NCBI GenBank assembly: GCA_017476085.1
Contig: JAFVEJ010000024.1
Span: 1-25,051, forward strand
Direction of reading: 5' to 3'
Origin: Alphaproteobacteria bacterium
Lineage (GTDB): Bacteria > Pseudomonadota > Alphaproteobacteria > RF32 > CAG-977
Length of the DNA stretch: 25,051 nucleotides
Shown here: positions 16,815 through 24,663 of the stretch, in pieces
Numbering within the stretch: the stretch's first letter is position 1
How the letters are laid out: each line of letters opens with the position of its first letter
Made by a program: the position numbers and the translations under genes
The notes under the pieces: model-generated
What the model was told of the DNA's origin: nothing
Databases searched by the model: none
The model's input: the letters and a program-made list of their open reading frames with translations, nothing else

Positions 16815-18817
16815 TGTCATACACTACCGGTTTAGTCAGATTTAATGTCGGTGAAATTTCCGAGTTGATGAGCGGACGCATTGACACGGAAGAATATAAA
16901 GGCGCATGCAAAGTTTTAAAAAATTTTATCCCTTCCGTGCAAGGTCCCGTGTCTCGTCGCGGCGGCACGCGGTTCGTTGCGGAAGTTAAAAATTCCGCCA
17001 AGAAAACGCGGTTGTTCGCTTTTCAATATTCCGCGGTTCTGTCTTATTTGTTGGAATTCGGCGATCATTATGTGCGCTTTTTTTATCATCGCAGTCCGAT
17101 TGTCGATCAAAATGATAATCCGATCGAAATAACGGTTCCTTATGCGGCGGAGGATCTGGATAAGCTTTATTTCTCTCAATCCGGAGACGTTGTTTATATT
17201 GCGCATCCGTCTTATCCGCTCAGAACGATTACCCGCTATGGGCAAACGGATTGGCGCACGGCGGAAGTCAATTTAATTGACGGGCCTTATTTGCCGGTGC
17301 ATACGGGCGATATTTCTTTAACGCCGTCGGCTGTGCAGGGGAATATCACAATTACGGCTTCGGCAGCCGTGTTTGCTTCGACAGATGTCGGAAGATCGGT
17401 GCGTATTATGCAGGCGTCCAATCCGAATGTGCAATGGGGCGCAGCTAAAATTACCGGCTTCACCAGCGCGACAAGCGTGCAGGCGACCGTATTTGCAAAT
17501 TATCCCTTTATGAACACAACGGCGTCCAAAGCGTGGCGGTTGGGCGTGTTTTCCGAAACGACAGGATATCCGTCGGCGGCGACTTTTTTTGAACAGCGGC
17601 TGATTTTGGGAAAAGGAAATGGTGTTTACGGGTCTAAAACAGGACAGTATGAAATTTTTTCACCGACAGCAACAGACGCTTCCGTGACGGCTGAATGCGG
17701 GTATGGTTACGAGCTGTCTTCAGATCAAATCAATGACGTTTGTTGGCTGTCTTCGGGAAGGGCTTTGGCAATCGGAACGGTTGGCGCGGATTTTACTTTG
17801 GAAACATCCGGCGGGGAAGGGGCTCTGCCCTTTATCGTCAAAGCACAGCGTCATTCAACCTATGGCAGCGAAAACGTGGCTCCGGTCAAAGTCGGCAGTA
17901 CAACTTTGTTCGTGCAGCATTATGGCAGAAAATTGCGCGCATTTATGTATGATAGTAACTCCGATGATTACATCGCAAAGGATTTGACGGTGTTGGCGTC
18001 TCATATGACGTATGGAGGCATTAAAGAAATGGCGTTGCAGCAAGAGCCGTCATCGATAGTTTGGTGCGTTCTGAATAACGGCGGATTGGTTGGAGTGACG
18101 TATGAAGCTTCCGAATCGGTTCAGGCATGGCATCGTCACGAATTGCCGGGGGGATATGTTGAAAGCATCGCAATCGTGCCGTCGGAAAGCGGTGCATACG
18201 ATGAGCTGTTTTTATTGGTTCGCCGAACAATCAATGGAGTGACAAAACGTTATATCGAAGTGATGGAGAGCGGTATGTCGGAAGAGGCGGCCGATACGAA
18301 AGAATGCTTTTTTGTAGATAGCGGATTGTCTTATCACGGGGCGGAAGTTTCAGGCGTTTCGGGGTTGGATCATTTGGAAGGGCAGACGGTTGCCGTTTTG
18401 GCGGATGGAGCCGTTCAAACGGAAAAAGTTGTGAAAAACGGTCAAATCATACTGGATGCGCCGGCCAGCATTATTCATGCCGGTCTGCCTTTTTCATCGG
18501 TATTACAGACGATGCCTCTGACAGGTATCGGACAGGACGGTGTGTCTGAAGAATCCAAAAAACGTGTTTGCGGCGTTATGCTGCGTTTGTATAAAACACT
18601 CGGTTTTTCGATCGGAGGAGATAACGATGCGGAAATGCAGAGCTTTCGAACAACAAGTGATGCTATGAACGCGCCGCCGGCATTGTTTTCAGGTGATAAA
18701 AAAGTGGCTTTTCAGGGAAAATGGGAACGTATGTCAACAATTCGTCTTGAACAAAATCAGCCGCTTCCTTTAACGGTTTTGGGAATCTTTCCCGTTGTAT
18801 CAACAAACAGAATATAA
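16814..18817 (+). CDS. Tail tubular protein B-like nozzle protein (T7 gp12 type)
   Basis: The ATG at 16814 overlaps the preceding stop and is preferred over an upstream in-frame start at 16793. The 667-aa protein opens with GLVRFNVGEISELMSGRIDT, then GPVSRRGGTRFVAEV and YLLEFGDHYVRFF, which are the signature phrases of podophage tail nozzle proteins. The rest is beta-rich, as expected of a propeller and nozzle; ATFFEQRLILG is another typical segment. It would form the tail tip under the gp11 ring. The frame is intact throughout. In T7 a tail fibre gene follows a few genes later; none is seen here. Confidence 0.88.
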   Translation: MSYTTGLVRFNVGEISELMSGRIDTEEYKGACKVLKNFIPSVQGPVSRRGGTRFVAEVKNSAKKTRLFAFQYSAVLSYLLEFGDHYVRFFYHRSPIVDQNDNPIEITVPYAAEDLDKLYFSQSGDVVYIAHPSYPLRTITRYGQTDWRTAEVNLIDGPYLPVHTGDISLTPSAVQGNITITASAAVFASTDVGRSVRIMQASNPNVQWGAAKITGFTSATSVQATVFANYPFMNTTASKAWRLGVFSETTGYPSAATFFEQRLILGKGNGVYGSKTGQYEIFSPTATDASVTAECGYGYELSSDQINDVCWLSSGRALAIGTVGADFTLETSGGEGALPFIVKAQRHSTYGSENVAPVKVGSTTLFVQHYGRKLRAFMYDSNSDDYIAKDLTVLASHMTYGGIKEMALQQEPSSIVWCVLNNGGLVGVTYEASESVQAWHRHELPGGYVESIAIVPSESGAYDELFLLVRRTINGVTKRYIEVMESGMSEEAADTKECFFVDSGLSYHGAEVSGVSGLDHLEGQTVAVLADGAVQTEKVVKNGQIILDAPASIIHAGLPFSSVLQTMPLTGIGQDGVSEESKKRVCGVMLRLYKTLGFSIGGDNDAEMQSFRTTSDAMNAPPALFSGDKKVAFQGKWERMSTIRLEQNQPLPLTVLGIFPVVSTNRI

Positions 18818-18834
18818 TTTTAAGGAGAATGAAA

Positions 18835-19245
18835 ATGGCAGGAAATCAATCGGCTCCGGCATTATCGGCGGCGCAAAGCACGTTTAATTTATTAAAAGAA
18901 TGGCGAGATTCGAAAGAAGCGCAAAAAGCCTATTTTCATCAGGCGGACAGGATTTTGCAGGATAACGCTGAAGAGATTCGTCAAAAGAAACGTCAAAATG
19001 CGGAAGATATCGGCAAGAATATTGCAAAAGCGGGGGCTTCGGGAATAAGTTTGTCTTCTTTTAATTACTCTTTGTTTTCTGAAAATTTGAAAAATACACG
19101 CGACATATATGACAAGCAAAAACAAGCGCAGGAATATGCCCGGTCTTTAAGAATGCAGGCAAAAAACGAACGGCGAAACAGACGAAGTAAAGCTTTTTCT
19201 TATTCTGTCGGATTATTGTCGGATTTTAACGCTATCGGAGATTAA
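18835..19245 (+). CDS. Small internal virion protein-like (T7 gp14-like position)
   Basis: The ATG at 18835 is chosen over the one at 18829, which would be only one base from the AAGGAG site; 18835 gives seven bases. The 136-aa product is Ala/Gln/Lys-rich and helical, with the pattern HQADRILQDNAEEIRQKKRQ, then GKNIAKAGASGISLSS and a basic C-terminal helix. Proteins with this ADxL...KxxAGxSGxSL-type pattern sit after the nozzle gene in many podophages and are annotated as internal virion proteins that help DNA ejection. The large partners (T7 gp15 and gp16) are missing from this locus. Assignment rests on pattern and position. Confidence 0.7.
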   Translation: MAGNQSAPALSAAQSTFNLLKEWRDSKEAQKAYFHQADRILQDNAEEIRQKKRQNAEDIGKNIAKAGASGISLSSFNYSLFSENLKNTRDIYDKQKQAQEYARSLRMQAKNERRNRRSKAFSYSVGLLSDFNAIGD

Positions 19246-19256
19246 AGGAGGGAAAA

Positions 19257-19421
19257 ATGAATAATGTCAAAGAAGGCGTGACAATTTCCGCCGGATTGAC
19301 CGCTCCGGCATGGTTGCCGATTTTAAACGAATGGATCGGTTGTCTGATCGGAATTGCAACGTTGTTTTATATGTGTGTCAAAATTTATTTGCTGTTGTCC
19401 CATTCGGAGAGATCCAGATGA
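19257..19421 (+). CDS. 54-aa holin-like membrane protein
   Basis: The ATG at 19257 follows AAAGGAGG by five bases, and the frame ends at TGA 19419-19421, overlapping the endolysin start as ATGA. The product starts MNNVKEGVTISAG and has one clear membrane helix (about residues 26-49, LNEWIGCLIGIATLFYMCVKIYLLL) and a short charged tail (HSERSR). Size, topology, the NEW motif before the helix, and coupling to a lysozyme gene all match T7 gp17.5-type holins, which make the membrane hole that releases endolysin. The assignment is by topology and position, not by a diagnostic motif. Confidence 0.7.
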   Translation: MNNVKEGVTISAGLTAPAWLPILNEWIGCLIGIATLFYMCVKIYLLLSHSERSR

Positions 19422-19884
19422 TTTCCGAAAAAGGTGTGGAAAAAATTAAAGCTTTCGAAGGCTTTTCACCTCTTGAATATACTTGCGTCGCCGGAAAAGA
19501 ACAATCGGTTACGGGCATATCTTGAAACCGGATGAATTTTATGTGTGCGGCGTCAGTGAAAAACAAGCTGAAGCACTGTTGGTTCAGGATTTGAATCAAG
19601 CCGAAGAAGTTATTGACGCTTTGGTAAAAGTGCCGTTGAAAACGCATCAGCGGGATGCTTTGGTCAGTTTTGTTTTTAATATCGGTGGATATGCGTTTCA
19701 ACGTTCAACGCTGTTAAAAGAATTAAACTTGGGAAATTATGATCAAGTGCCAAAACAACTGCTGCGTTGGATTTATGTCAACGGCAAGCCATGTGGCGGT
19801 TTGGTGCGGCGCAGGCAGACGGAAGCAGCAATGTTTGAAAACAAGAGGGAGCGGAAACGCTTCTTTTTTTATGAAAGGAAATAA
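19418..19884 (+). pseudogene. GH24 phage lysozyme (endolysin), split by a one-base frameshift
   Basis: The enzyme would cleave peptidoglycan glycan strands to lyse the cell. The first frame (ATG 19418) gives MISEKGVEKIKAFEGFSPLE and then YTCVAGK before running to a stop at 19523-19525. The family continuation, TIGYGH, is in another frame that stays open to 19884. Reading one extra A in the AAAA run at 19495-19498 joins them as CVAGKRTIGYGH, with catalytic E in FEGF, Cys in the Asp position nine residues on, and Thr six further, as in T4-type lysozymes. The C-terminal half (DALVSFVFNIGGYAF, GLVRRRQTEAAMF) is intact. It is either a true deletion, an assembly error, or, less likely, programmed frameshifting. 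As written it gives no active enzyme unless a TTG at 19483 starts the second part, which would lack the catalytic Glu. Confidence 0.85.
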
Positions 19885-19887
19885 AGA

Positions 19888-20097
19888 ATGGCTTTGGAAA
19901 ATGTTACGGCTTATCTGGAACAAGCTGTGTTTTGGTTCGGTACGATTGTTGCGGCCGCTTCAATTATCGTGAAAGCGACGCCGACACAAAAAGATGACGC
20001 TTTTTTGGCAAAGGCAATAAAAGTGTTGGATTTTGTGTCAATCGTAAATGCCAAGATTCAAGAAAGTAAGCAGGACAAAGTCGATAATGCCGGTTAG
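19888..20097 (+). CDS. Small phage membrane protein, second holin candidate
   Basis: The 69-aa protein has an N-terminal membrane helix (about residues 9-30, EQAVFWFGTIVAAASIIV) followed by TPTQKDDAFLAKAIKVLDFV and a polar tail. The TPTxxDD-x-LxK-x3-LD phrase after one helix is a recurring pattern in small phage proteins next to lysis genes, often annotated as holins or of unknown function. It begins four bases after the endolysin stop, and its end overlaps the inner spanin candidate by 11 bases. Two small membrane proteins in a lysis cassette suggest holin plus antiholin or pinholin, which is inference. Confidence 0.65.
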   Translation: MALENVTAYLEQAVFWFGTIVAAASIIVKATPTQKDDAFLAKAIKVLDFVSIVNAKIQESKQDKVDNAG

Positions 20098-20299
20098 CAC
20101 TTTGATATTGATTGTTATGATCGGCATCGGTTTAATCGTCGCAATTTTTTGCACAGCGTACGATTTGGGACGAACAAAGGAAAAACTTGAATATGAAAAA
20201 CAAAAATCGAATGCTTCGGCTCAAGCGCGTTTGCTTCGGGGGCGTTTGGATGATGATCCTGATGTTGTCAAACGGCTGCACGATACGTTTAAACGGTGA
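20087..20299 (+). CDS. Rz-like inner-membrane spanin candidate
   Basis: The ATG at 20087 (MPVSTLILIVMIGIGLIVAI) gives a 70-aa protein with an N-terminal signal-anchor helix (about 5-24) and a charged helical periplasmic part (RTKEKLEYEKQKSNASAQ, ending KRLHDTFKR). An in-frame start at 20048 would put 13 extra residues in front, deep inside the previous gene. Topology and length fit the inner spanin subunit (Rz, T7 gp18.5), which joins inner and outer membranes in the last step of lysis. An out-of-frame lipoprotein-like gene overlaps its 3' half, the classical Rz/Rz1 arrangement. No specific family motif exists, so the call is by architecture. Confidence 0.65.
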   Translation: MPVSTLILIVMIGIGLIVAIFCTAYDLGRTKEKLEYEKQKSNASAQARLLRGRLDDDPDVVKRLHDTFKR

Positions 20300-20417
20300 T
20301 TTTTGTGATGTTTATTTGCCGGTGTATCCTGATTATGAAAAAGATACGCCGGAAACAATCCGACAGATTGATAAAAATAATATCGTCTATCAACAGTGTC
20401 TGATCGGGAAAAAATAG
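20193..20417 (+). CDS. Rz1-like outer-membrane lipoprotein spanin candidate
   Basis: This frame overlaps the Rz-like gene by about 107 bases in a different frame and continues 118 bases past it. Starting at ATG 20193 it encodes 74 aa; a TTG at 20187 with AAAGG six bases upstream would add two. A basic N-terminus and hydrophobic stretch (FGGVWMMILMLSNG) end in C28, a possible lipobox whose -3 residue is Ser rather than Leu. A 46-residue periplasmic tail follows (VYLPVYPDYEKDTPETIRQI). Overlapping lipoprotein genes of this kind are outer spanins (Rz1, T7 gp18.7). It closes the lysis cassette and is followed by the strongest terminator in the window. Confidence 0.65.
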   Translation: MKNKNRMLRLKRVCFGGVWMMILMLSNGCTIRLNGDFCDVYLPVYPDYEKDTPETIRQIDKNNIVYQQCLIGKK

Positions 20418-20452
20418 AAGAAGCCTCCGTTTTATCGGAGGCTTCTTCTTTT
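20417..20452 (+). terminator. Strong Rho-independent terminator at the end of the virion/lysis module
   Basis: A perfect 13-bp stem (GAAGAAGCCTCCG with CGGAGGCTTCTTC) around a six-base loop is followed by TTTT. It overlaps the last base of the Rz1-like stop codon and marks the right border of the module. Confidence 0.93.
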
Positions 20453-20581
20453 GAACCGTTTTCATTCGTTCCAGACAAAACGGCGGAATATTAATCTTTT
20501 TGTTTTTTTTATTTTTAAAGCAAATATCAATTTTTATGTCGGAAACTTTTGTATGAAGAAAAGTTGCCGGATAAAAATATA

Positions 20582-21343
20582 ATGATTGAAAAATTTAATG
20601 TTTTGTTTTCTCCCGCGAATCAGGACCGTTGTCTGCATATTTATTTGCCGGATGATTATCATAATTCGGATGAACGTTACCCTGTAATGTATATGTTTGA
20701 CGGGCATAATCTGTTTTATGATTCGGATGCCACTTACGGAAAAAGCTGGGGGCTTAAAGAATTTTTGGATTCTTGGGAAAAGAAAATCATCGTTGTCGGT
20801 TTGGAATGTTCGCACGAAGGAAACGCCAGATTGACCGAGTATTGCCCGTATTACAGGGATTCGTTTGCCGGGCCGGTTTACGGTACGGGCGAACAGACGA
20901 TGGAATGGATAAGCTATGAACTTAAACCGATGATTGATCGGATATATCGCACCTGGGCGCATCGGGAAGCGACGGGAATCGGGGGCAGTTCTATGGGTGG
21001 GCTGATGTCGTTGTATGCCGCGATCCGCTATAATGATATTTTTTCTAAAGCGGCTTGCGTTTCTTCCGCGATTTCGTTTTGCGGCAAACAGCTGCGCGCC
21101 GCGATTGCCGAACGGAATTTTAATCCGGATACGAAAGTGTTTCTCAGTTGGGGCAGTCAGGAAGCCGGTTCCCCTCGGGGAAAAGCGATTGCAAATGCAT
21201 GCAACCGTTCTATGAATGATCATTTGTACAGAAAAGGAGTGCGGCCGTATATGTATCGTCAGATCGGCGGCCGTCATTGTGAGGCCGATTGGGAAAAGCA
21301 GGTGCCATTGTTTATGAATTGGTTATGGCTGGATCGTATTTGA
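20582..21343 (+). CDS. Alpha/beta-hydrolase esterase (esterase D / Fes-like)
   Basis: The 253-aa protein belongs to the putative esterase family PF00756. The nucleophile elbow is G135-S-S137-M-G139, the acid is probably in the SWGSQE segment (residues 189-194), and the catalytic His is H232 in GGRHCEADW. The N-terminus has HIYLPDDY and YPVMYMFDGHNLF, typical of this family, and KSWGLKEFL. There is no signal peptide, so it is cytoplasmic; substrate unknown (acyl esters, S-formylglutathione or siderophore esters are family options). The start is uncertain: ATG 20582 has no good ribosome site, and an in-frame TTG at 20549 would add 11 residues. No terminator with a U-tract follows on this strand. 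Confidence 0.88.
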   Translation: MIEKFNVLFSPANQDRCLHIYLPDDYHNSDERYPVMYMFDGHNLFYDSDATYGKSWGLKEFLDSWEKKIIVVGLECSHEGNARLTEYCPYYRDSFAGPVYGTGEQTMEWISYELKPMIDRIYRTWAHREATGIGGSSMGGLMSLYAAIRYNDIFSKAACVSSAISFCGKQLRAAIAERNFNPDTKVFLSWGSQEAGSPRGKAIANACNRSMNDHLYRKGVRPYMYRQIGGRHCEADWEKQVPLFMNWLWLDRI

Positions 21344-21351
21344 TATCCGAT

Positions 21352-21380
21352 AAAAAAAAGGGCGTCCCGTAAGACGCCCT
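21352..21380 (-). terminator. Rho-independent terminator for the YjfB-like gene (minus strand)
   Basis: AGGGCGTC and GACGCCCT form an 8-bp perfect stem with a six-base loop. On the minus strand it is followed by eight T residues; on the plus strand it lacks a T run, so it serves the leftward gene. Confidence 0.85.
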
Positions 21381-21409
21381 GAAAGAAAAAAGAAACAAGG
21401 AGTAAAAAC

Positions 21410-21601
21410 TCAAACGAGAATGTCGAGTAAAGCACCCCGACCATCTGCACTGGCAGCAGCTGTATTCGTCGCTTCTGTAAGGAGGGAAGTCACAGTCTGT
21501 TGTTGCTCCGCAGCACTTTTCATCGCAGCTAAGGCCATAGAATTCCTCAGCATCTGAGCCTGCATAGCGACAATTTGTTCTGCAACATCAGAAACGTTCA
21601 T
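21410..21601 (-). CDS. YjfB-like putative motility protein
   Basis: The 63-aa protein begins MNVSDVAEQIVAMQAQMLRN and continues with ALAAMKSAAEQQQTVTSLL, ending GALLDILV. It resembles the YjfB putative motility protein family: an N-terminal helix rich in Ala/Gln/Met, an xMKxAxEQQ core, and a small hydrophobic C-terminal end containing LxIxV. In family members known from other bacteria the gene is often linked to flagellar functions, but none is present here. A GAGGA ribosome site precedes the ATG, and a terminator follows. It lies 122 bases downstream of secA on the same strand; own promoter not clear. Confidence 0.65.
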   Translation of the reverse strand: MNVSDVAEQIVAMQAQMLRNSMALAAMKSAAEQQQTVTSLLTEATNTAAASADGRGALLDILV

Positions 21602-21723
21602 GAAAAAATCCTCGCTTAAATCTCCCTATATCCATTTTTTATCTTACCAGTTTTTTCGATAAAATCCACTAAAAAATGTTATATAACTCAAAAACGGCAG
21701 AAAAGCTGTCTTTTTATCGTTTT

Positions 21724-24465
21724 TTAACTGATAGCTCCGTGACAATGTTTATATTTTTTACCTGATCCGCAGGGACATGGAGCGTTTCTGGATACTTTTC
21801 CCCACGTTGACGGGTCTTTCGGATCGATTTCTTCGGCTTGCGTATAACGGAACGGACTGCGATCCAAAGCACGGTCGGCTTCGCGCTGAGAATCGGGCGG
21901 ATTGCCGAATGCGTCGCCGAAATCGTCGTGTCGGGCTGTTGTCTGCACATCTTGGCGCCGACGCGATTCTTCGATGGCCTGAACGGCTTCCGGCGCCAAT
22001 TCGACATGCATCAAAAACTGAGTGACCTGTTCGCGCATATTGCCGATCATTCCGCTGAACAGGTAGAAGGCTTCGCGTTTATATTCGTTCAGCGGATCCT
22101 TTTGACCATACGCGCGCAAGACGATTGTATGACGCATATAATCTAAAATTTGCAGATGTTCTTTCCATACCTGATCCAGAATCTGCAAAGTAATGTTTTT
22201 TTCAATCATATTCATCAATTCGTCGCCGAAGTCATAACGTTTCCGTTTCATTTTTTCATCGGCGGCGGTTCGGATGCGATTCGTTATTTCTTCCGACCCG
22301 ATTCCCTCGTTGATCCAGGAAGAAACAGGCAGCTGCAGATCCAGAATACGCGCGGCATCTTCCTGCAATGCCGAGGGATTCCAGTCATCAACCGCCGCGT
22401 CGGTCGGCGTATAGGTTTCGGTCATCGCTTCGATAATTTCATCGCGCATATCCTTGACAGTATCGGAAATCGTTTCAGAAACCATTAATTCGCGGCGTTG
22501 GTCATAAATGACTTTGCGCTGATCGTTCATAACGTTATCGTATTTCAGCAGATTTTTACGGATGTCAAAGTTTCTTGCTTCGACCTTTTCCTGAGATTTT
22601 TGAAGCGTTTTCGAAATCCACGGGCTGGAAATAACGTCATCTTCTTCCAATCCGCCAAGCGGTTTCATAAATTTTTCGATTCGGTCTGCGCCGAAAATGC
22701 GCAGTAAATCATCCTGCAAGCACAGGAAAAACTTTGAAGCGCCGGGGTCTCCCTGACGACCGGAACGGCCGCGCAGCTGATTATCGATACGGCGGCTTTC
22801 ATGGCGTTCCGTTCCGATAACGTATAAACCGCCGGCCTTTAAAGCTATTTCTTTTCCTTCTTCAATTTCTCTTTTGATGACTTCAATACGCGCGCTGCGT
22901 TCGGTTTCGTCCGTTATGTCGGCTAATTCCCGAGCTACACGCATTTCCAGATTGCCGCCCAGCTGAATATCCGTTCCGCGTCCGGCCATATTGGTCGCGA
23001 TTGTGATTGCTCCGGGCATTCCCGCCTGAGCGATGATATAAGCTTCCTGTTCATGGTGACGGGCATTCAGGACGTTGAATTTCAGCTTTGTTTCTTTTTT
23101 CAGCCGTTCGGCTAATTGTTCCGATTTTTCAATCGAAGTCGTTCCGACCAGAACAGGCTGTCTGCGGGCATTGCATTCTTTGATCAATTCAATGACCGCT
23201 TTTAATTTTTGATCTTCTTTCCAATAGATTTCATCCTGATGGTCAATGCGGATGCAAGGTTTGTTTGTCGGGATATCAATGACTTCCAATCCGTAAATTT
23301 CTGCAAATTCGGGCGCTTCCGTCATCGCCGTACCGGTCATGCCCGCCAGTTTGGGATATAAACGGAAGTAATTTTGGAAAGTGATCGAGGCCAGAGTCTG
23401 GTTTTCCGGCTGGATTTTGACATGTTCCTTTGCTTCCAACGCTTGATGCAGGCCGTCAGAGTAGCGGCGGCCTTCCATCATACGGCCTGTAAATTCGTCA
23501 ATGATGACAACCTGACCGTTGCGGACGATGTAATCCACGTCGCGCTGGAAAAGAGTATGGGCTTTTAGCGCCTGATCGACATAGTGGATGATCGTTGCGT
23601 TGACGGCGTCGTACATAGCGCCGGTGATCAATCCGGCTTCGTGCAGCAATTCTTCCATATACAGCGTGCCGCTTTCCGTTAAAGCGACAGTACGCTGCTT
23701 TTCATCCTTTTCATAGTGTTCGGGTTTCAGCTTGGGTATCAAAGCGTCAACTTGAATATATTTTTCCGAAGAATCCTCGGCGCGTCCGGAAATAATCAAA
23801 GGTGTGCGCGCTTCATCGATTAAAATAGAGTCCACTTCGTCAACGATGGCAAAGTTAAAGGGCCGCTGAACCATATCTTCAATGGAAAATTTCATGTTGT
23901 CGCGCAGATAGTCGAAACCGAATTCGTTATTCGTGCCGTAAGTGATATCGCATGCATAAGCGGTTCGGCGTTCTTCGTCGGACATATCATGCAGGATGGC
24001 GCCGACGGTCATTCCCAGAAAACGATAAATCTGCCCCATCCATTCCGTATCGCGTTTAGCCAGATAGTCGTTGACCGTAACGACATGCACGCCTTTTTGG
24101 GACAAAGCGTTTAAATAAACGGCCAGTGTGGCGACCAACGTTTTTCCTTCACCGGTGCGCATTTCCGCAATTTGTCCCCGATGCAGGACGATGCCTCCGA
24201 TCATTTGTACGTCAAAATGCCGCAAACCGATCGTTCTTTTAGAAGCTTCTCTGACAACGGCAAAAGCTTCGGGCAGAATATCATCCAATGTTTCGCCGTC
24301 AGCCAACCGCTGCCGTAAAGACGGTGTTTTGTTTTTCAGCTCTTCATCTGATAACGCGGCGATTTCCGGTTCCAACGCATTGATTTTCACAACCGTTTTT
24401 TGCAGGCTTTTGACATATCTGTCATTGGCGCTGCCGAAAATTTTACACATAATGGCACCGATCAT
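21724..24465 (-). CDS. secA: Preprotein translocase ATPase SecA
   Basis: SecA drives unfolded preproteins through SecYEG using ATP. The start is ATG 24465, with AGAGGA seven bases upstream; an in-frame start at 24513 adds 16 hydrophobic residues with no support. The 913-aa protein has the Walker A motif MRTGEGKT at about residues 102-109, the DEVD box in [18 protein letters not shown], the preprotein cross-linking domain, [11 protein letters not shown], the second RecA motif GTDIQLGG and the [13 protein letters not shown] arginine-finger region. It ends in a zinc-binding SEC-C tail ([14 protein letters not shown]), which binds SecB or ribosomes. Length is normal. It diverges from a periplasmic foldase gene, a frequent functional pairing in export. 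Confidence 0.98.
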   Translation of the reverse strand: MIGAIMCKIFGSANDRYVKSLQKTVVKINALEPEIAALSDEELKNKTPSLRQRLADGETLDDILPEAFAVVREASKRTIGLRHFDVQMIGGIVLHRGQIAEMRTGEGKTLVATLAVYLNALSQKGVHVVTVNDYLAKRDTEWMGQIYRFLGMTVGAILHDMSDEERRTAYACDITYGTNNEFGFDYLRDNMKFSIEDMVQRPFNFAIVDEVDSILIDEARTPLIISGRAEDSSEKYIQVDALIPKLKPEHYEKDEKQRTVALTESGTLYMEELLHEAGLITGAMYDAVNATIIHYVDQALKAHTLFQRDVDYIVRNGQVVIIDEFTGRMMEGRRYSDGLHQALEAKEHVKIQPENQTLASITFQNYFRLYPKLAGMTGTAMTEAPEFAEIYGLEVIDIPTNKPCIRIDHQDEIYWKEDQKLKAVIELIKECNARRQPVLVGTTSIEKSEQLAERLKKETKLKFNVLNARHHEQEAYIIAQAGMPGAITIATNMAGRGTDIQLGGNLEMRVARELADITDETERSARIEVIKREIEEGKEIALKAGGLYVIGTERHESRRIDNQLRGRSGRQGDPGASKFFLCLQDDLLRIFGADRIEKFMKPLGGLEEDDVISSPWISKTLQKSQEKVEARNFDIRKNLLKYDNVMNDQRKVIYDQRRELMVSETISDTVKDMRDEIIEAMTETYTPTDAAVDDWNPSALQEDAARILDLQLPVSSWINEGIGSEEITNRIRTAADEKMKRKRYDFGDELMNMIEKNITLQILDQVWKEHLQILDYMRHTIVLRAYGQKDPLNEYKREAFYLFSGMIGNMREQVTQFLMHVELAPEAVQAIEESRRRQDVQTTARHDDFGDAFGNPPDSQREADRALDRSPFRYTQAEEIDPKDPSTWGKVSRNAPCPCGSGKKYKHCHGAIS

Positions 24466-24501
24466 AGTAAATCCTCTAAAAGTAAAAAATAAAATCAAAC
24501 A

Positions 24502-24530
24502 AGTTAAGCGCACAGATCGGTTTGTGTCAA
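24502..24530 (-). promoter_or_regulatory. Sigma70-type promoter for secA
   Basis: On the minus strand TTGACA (24530-24525) and TTAACT (24507-24502) are 17 bases apart, about 35 bases before the secA start codon. A 15-base palindrome TTTCTGT-G-ACAGAAA at 24533-24547 adjoins the -35 box and could be a shared operator for the divergent genes. Confidence 0.55.
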
Positions 24531-24594
24531 TCTTTCTGTGACAGAAAAGGAAGCTAAAAAGTTATTTTATTGATGCGGCAAATTATTTTAGCGC

Positions 24595-24622
24595 TTTACG
24601 CTGTTTTCAAAAATGGTATGAT
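24595..24622 (+). promoter_or_regulatory. Sigma70-type promoter for the foldase gene
   Basis: TTTACG at 24595-24600 and TATGAT at 24617-24622 with a 16-base spacer lie 40 bases before the ATG, which is preceded by a GGGGAGAGG ribosome site. Confidence 0.5.
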
Positions 24623-24663
24623 AACGCATCTTATTTGAACAAGAACAGGGGAGAGGCCTAAAA

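Larger units (their letters stand above)
12441..20452 (+). mobile_element. Podovirus-type virion and lysis gene module without terminase (prophage remnant or domesticated particle)
   Basis: Thirteen consecutive plus-strand genes follow the T7-type late gene order: portal, scaffold, capsid, tail tubes A and B, internal protein, holin, lysin, spanins. Genes touch or overlap, as in phages. Small and large terminase, the large ejection proteins, the tail fibre, integrase and all replication and regulatory genes are missing between flanking host genes. No attachment repeats or tRNA border were seen. Codon use looks like that of the neighbours by eye, suggesting long residence. One lysis gene carries a frameshift. 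The borders used here are the candidate promoter and the final terminator. Confidence 0.8.

Noticed and set aside
19490..19502. Programmed -1 frameshifting to make the endolysin
   Set aside because: The codon phasing GGA-AAA-GAA does not give a standard X-XXY-YYZ slippery heptamer, and no downstream pseudoknot is evident; a missing A is simpler. Kept as a minor alternative.
12441..20452. Tailocin or contractile injection system
   Set aside because: There is no sheath, baseplate or tape-measure gene, and capsid, portal and scaffold genes are present, so a short-tailed head-bearing particle is the better reading.
20534..21277. 247-aa open frame on the minus strand
   Set aside because: It is antisense to the esterase, whose catalytic motifs are clear; the antisense product is His/Arg/Phe/Ile-rich with no family pattern.
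21359..21380. Terminator of the esterase gene on the plus strand
   Set aside because: The plus-strand hairpin is followed by GAAAGA rather than a T run; the T run is on the minus strand.
21661..21722. Terminator for secA
   Set aside because: The weak GGCAG/CTGTC hairpin folds better as plus-strand RNA (G-U) than as minus-strand RNA (A-C mismatch), so it is not a convincing secA terminator.
24128..24541. 137-aa plus-strand open frame
   Set aside because: It is antisense to the SecA N-terminal region, including the Walker A motif, and is a shadow.
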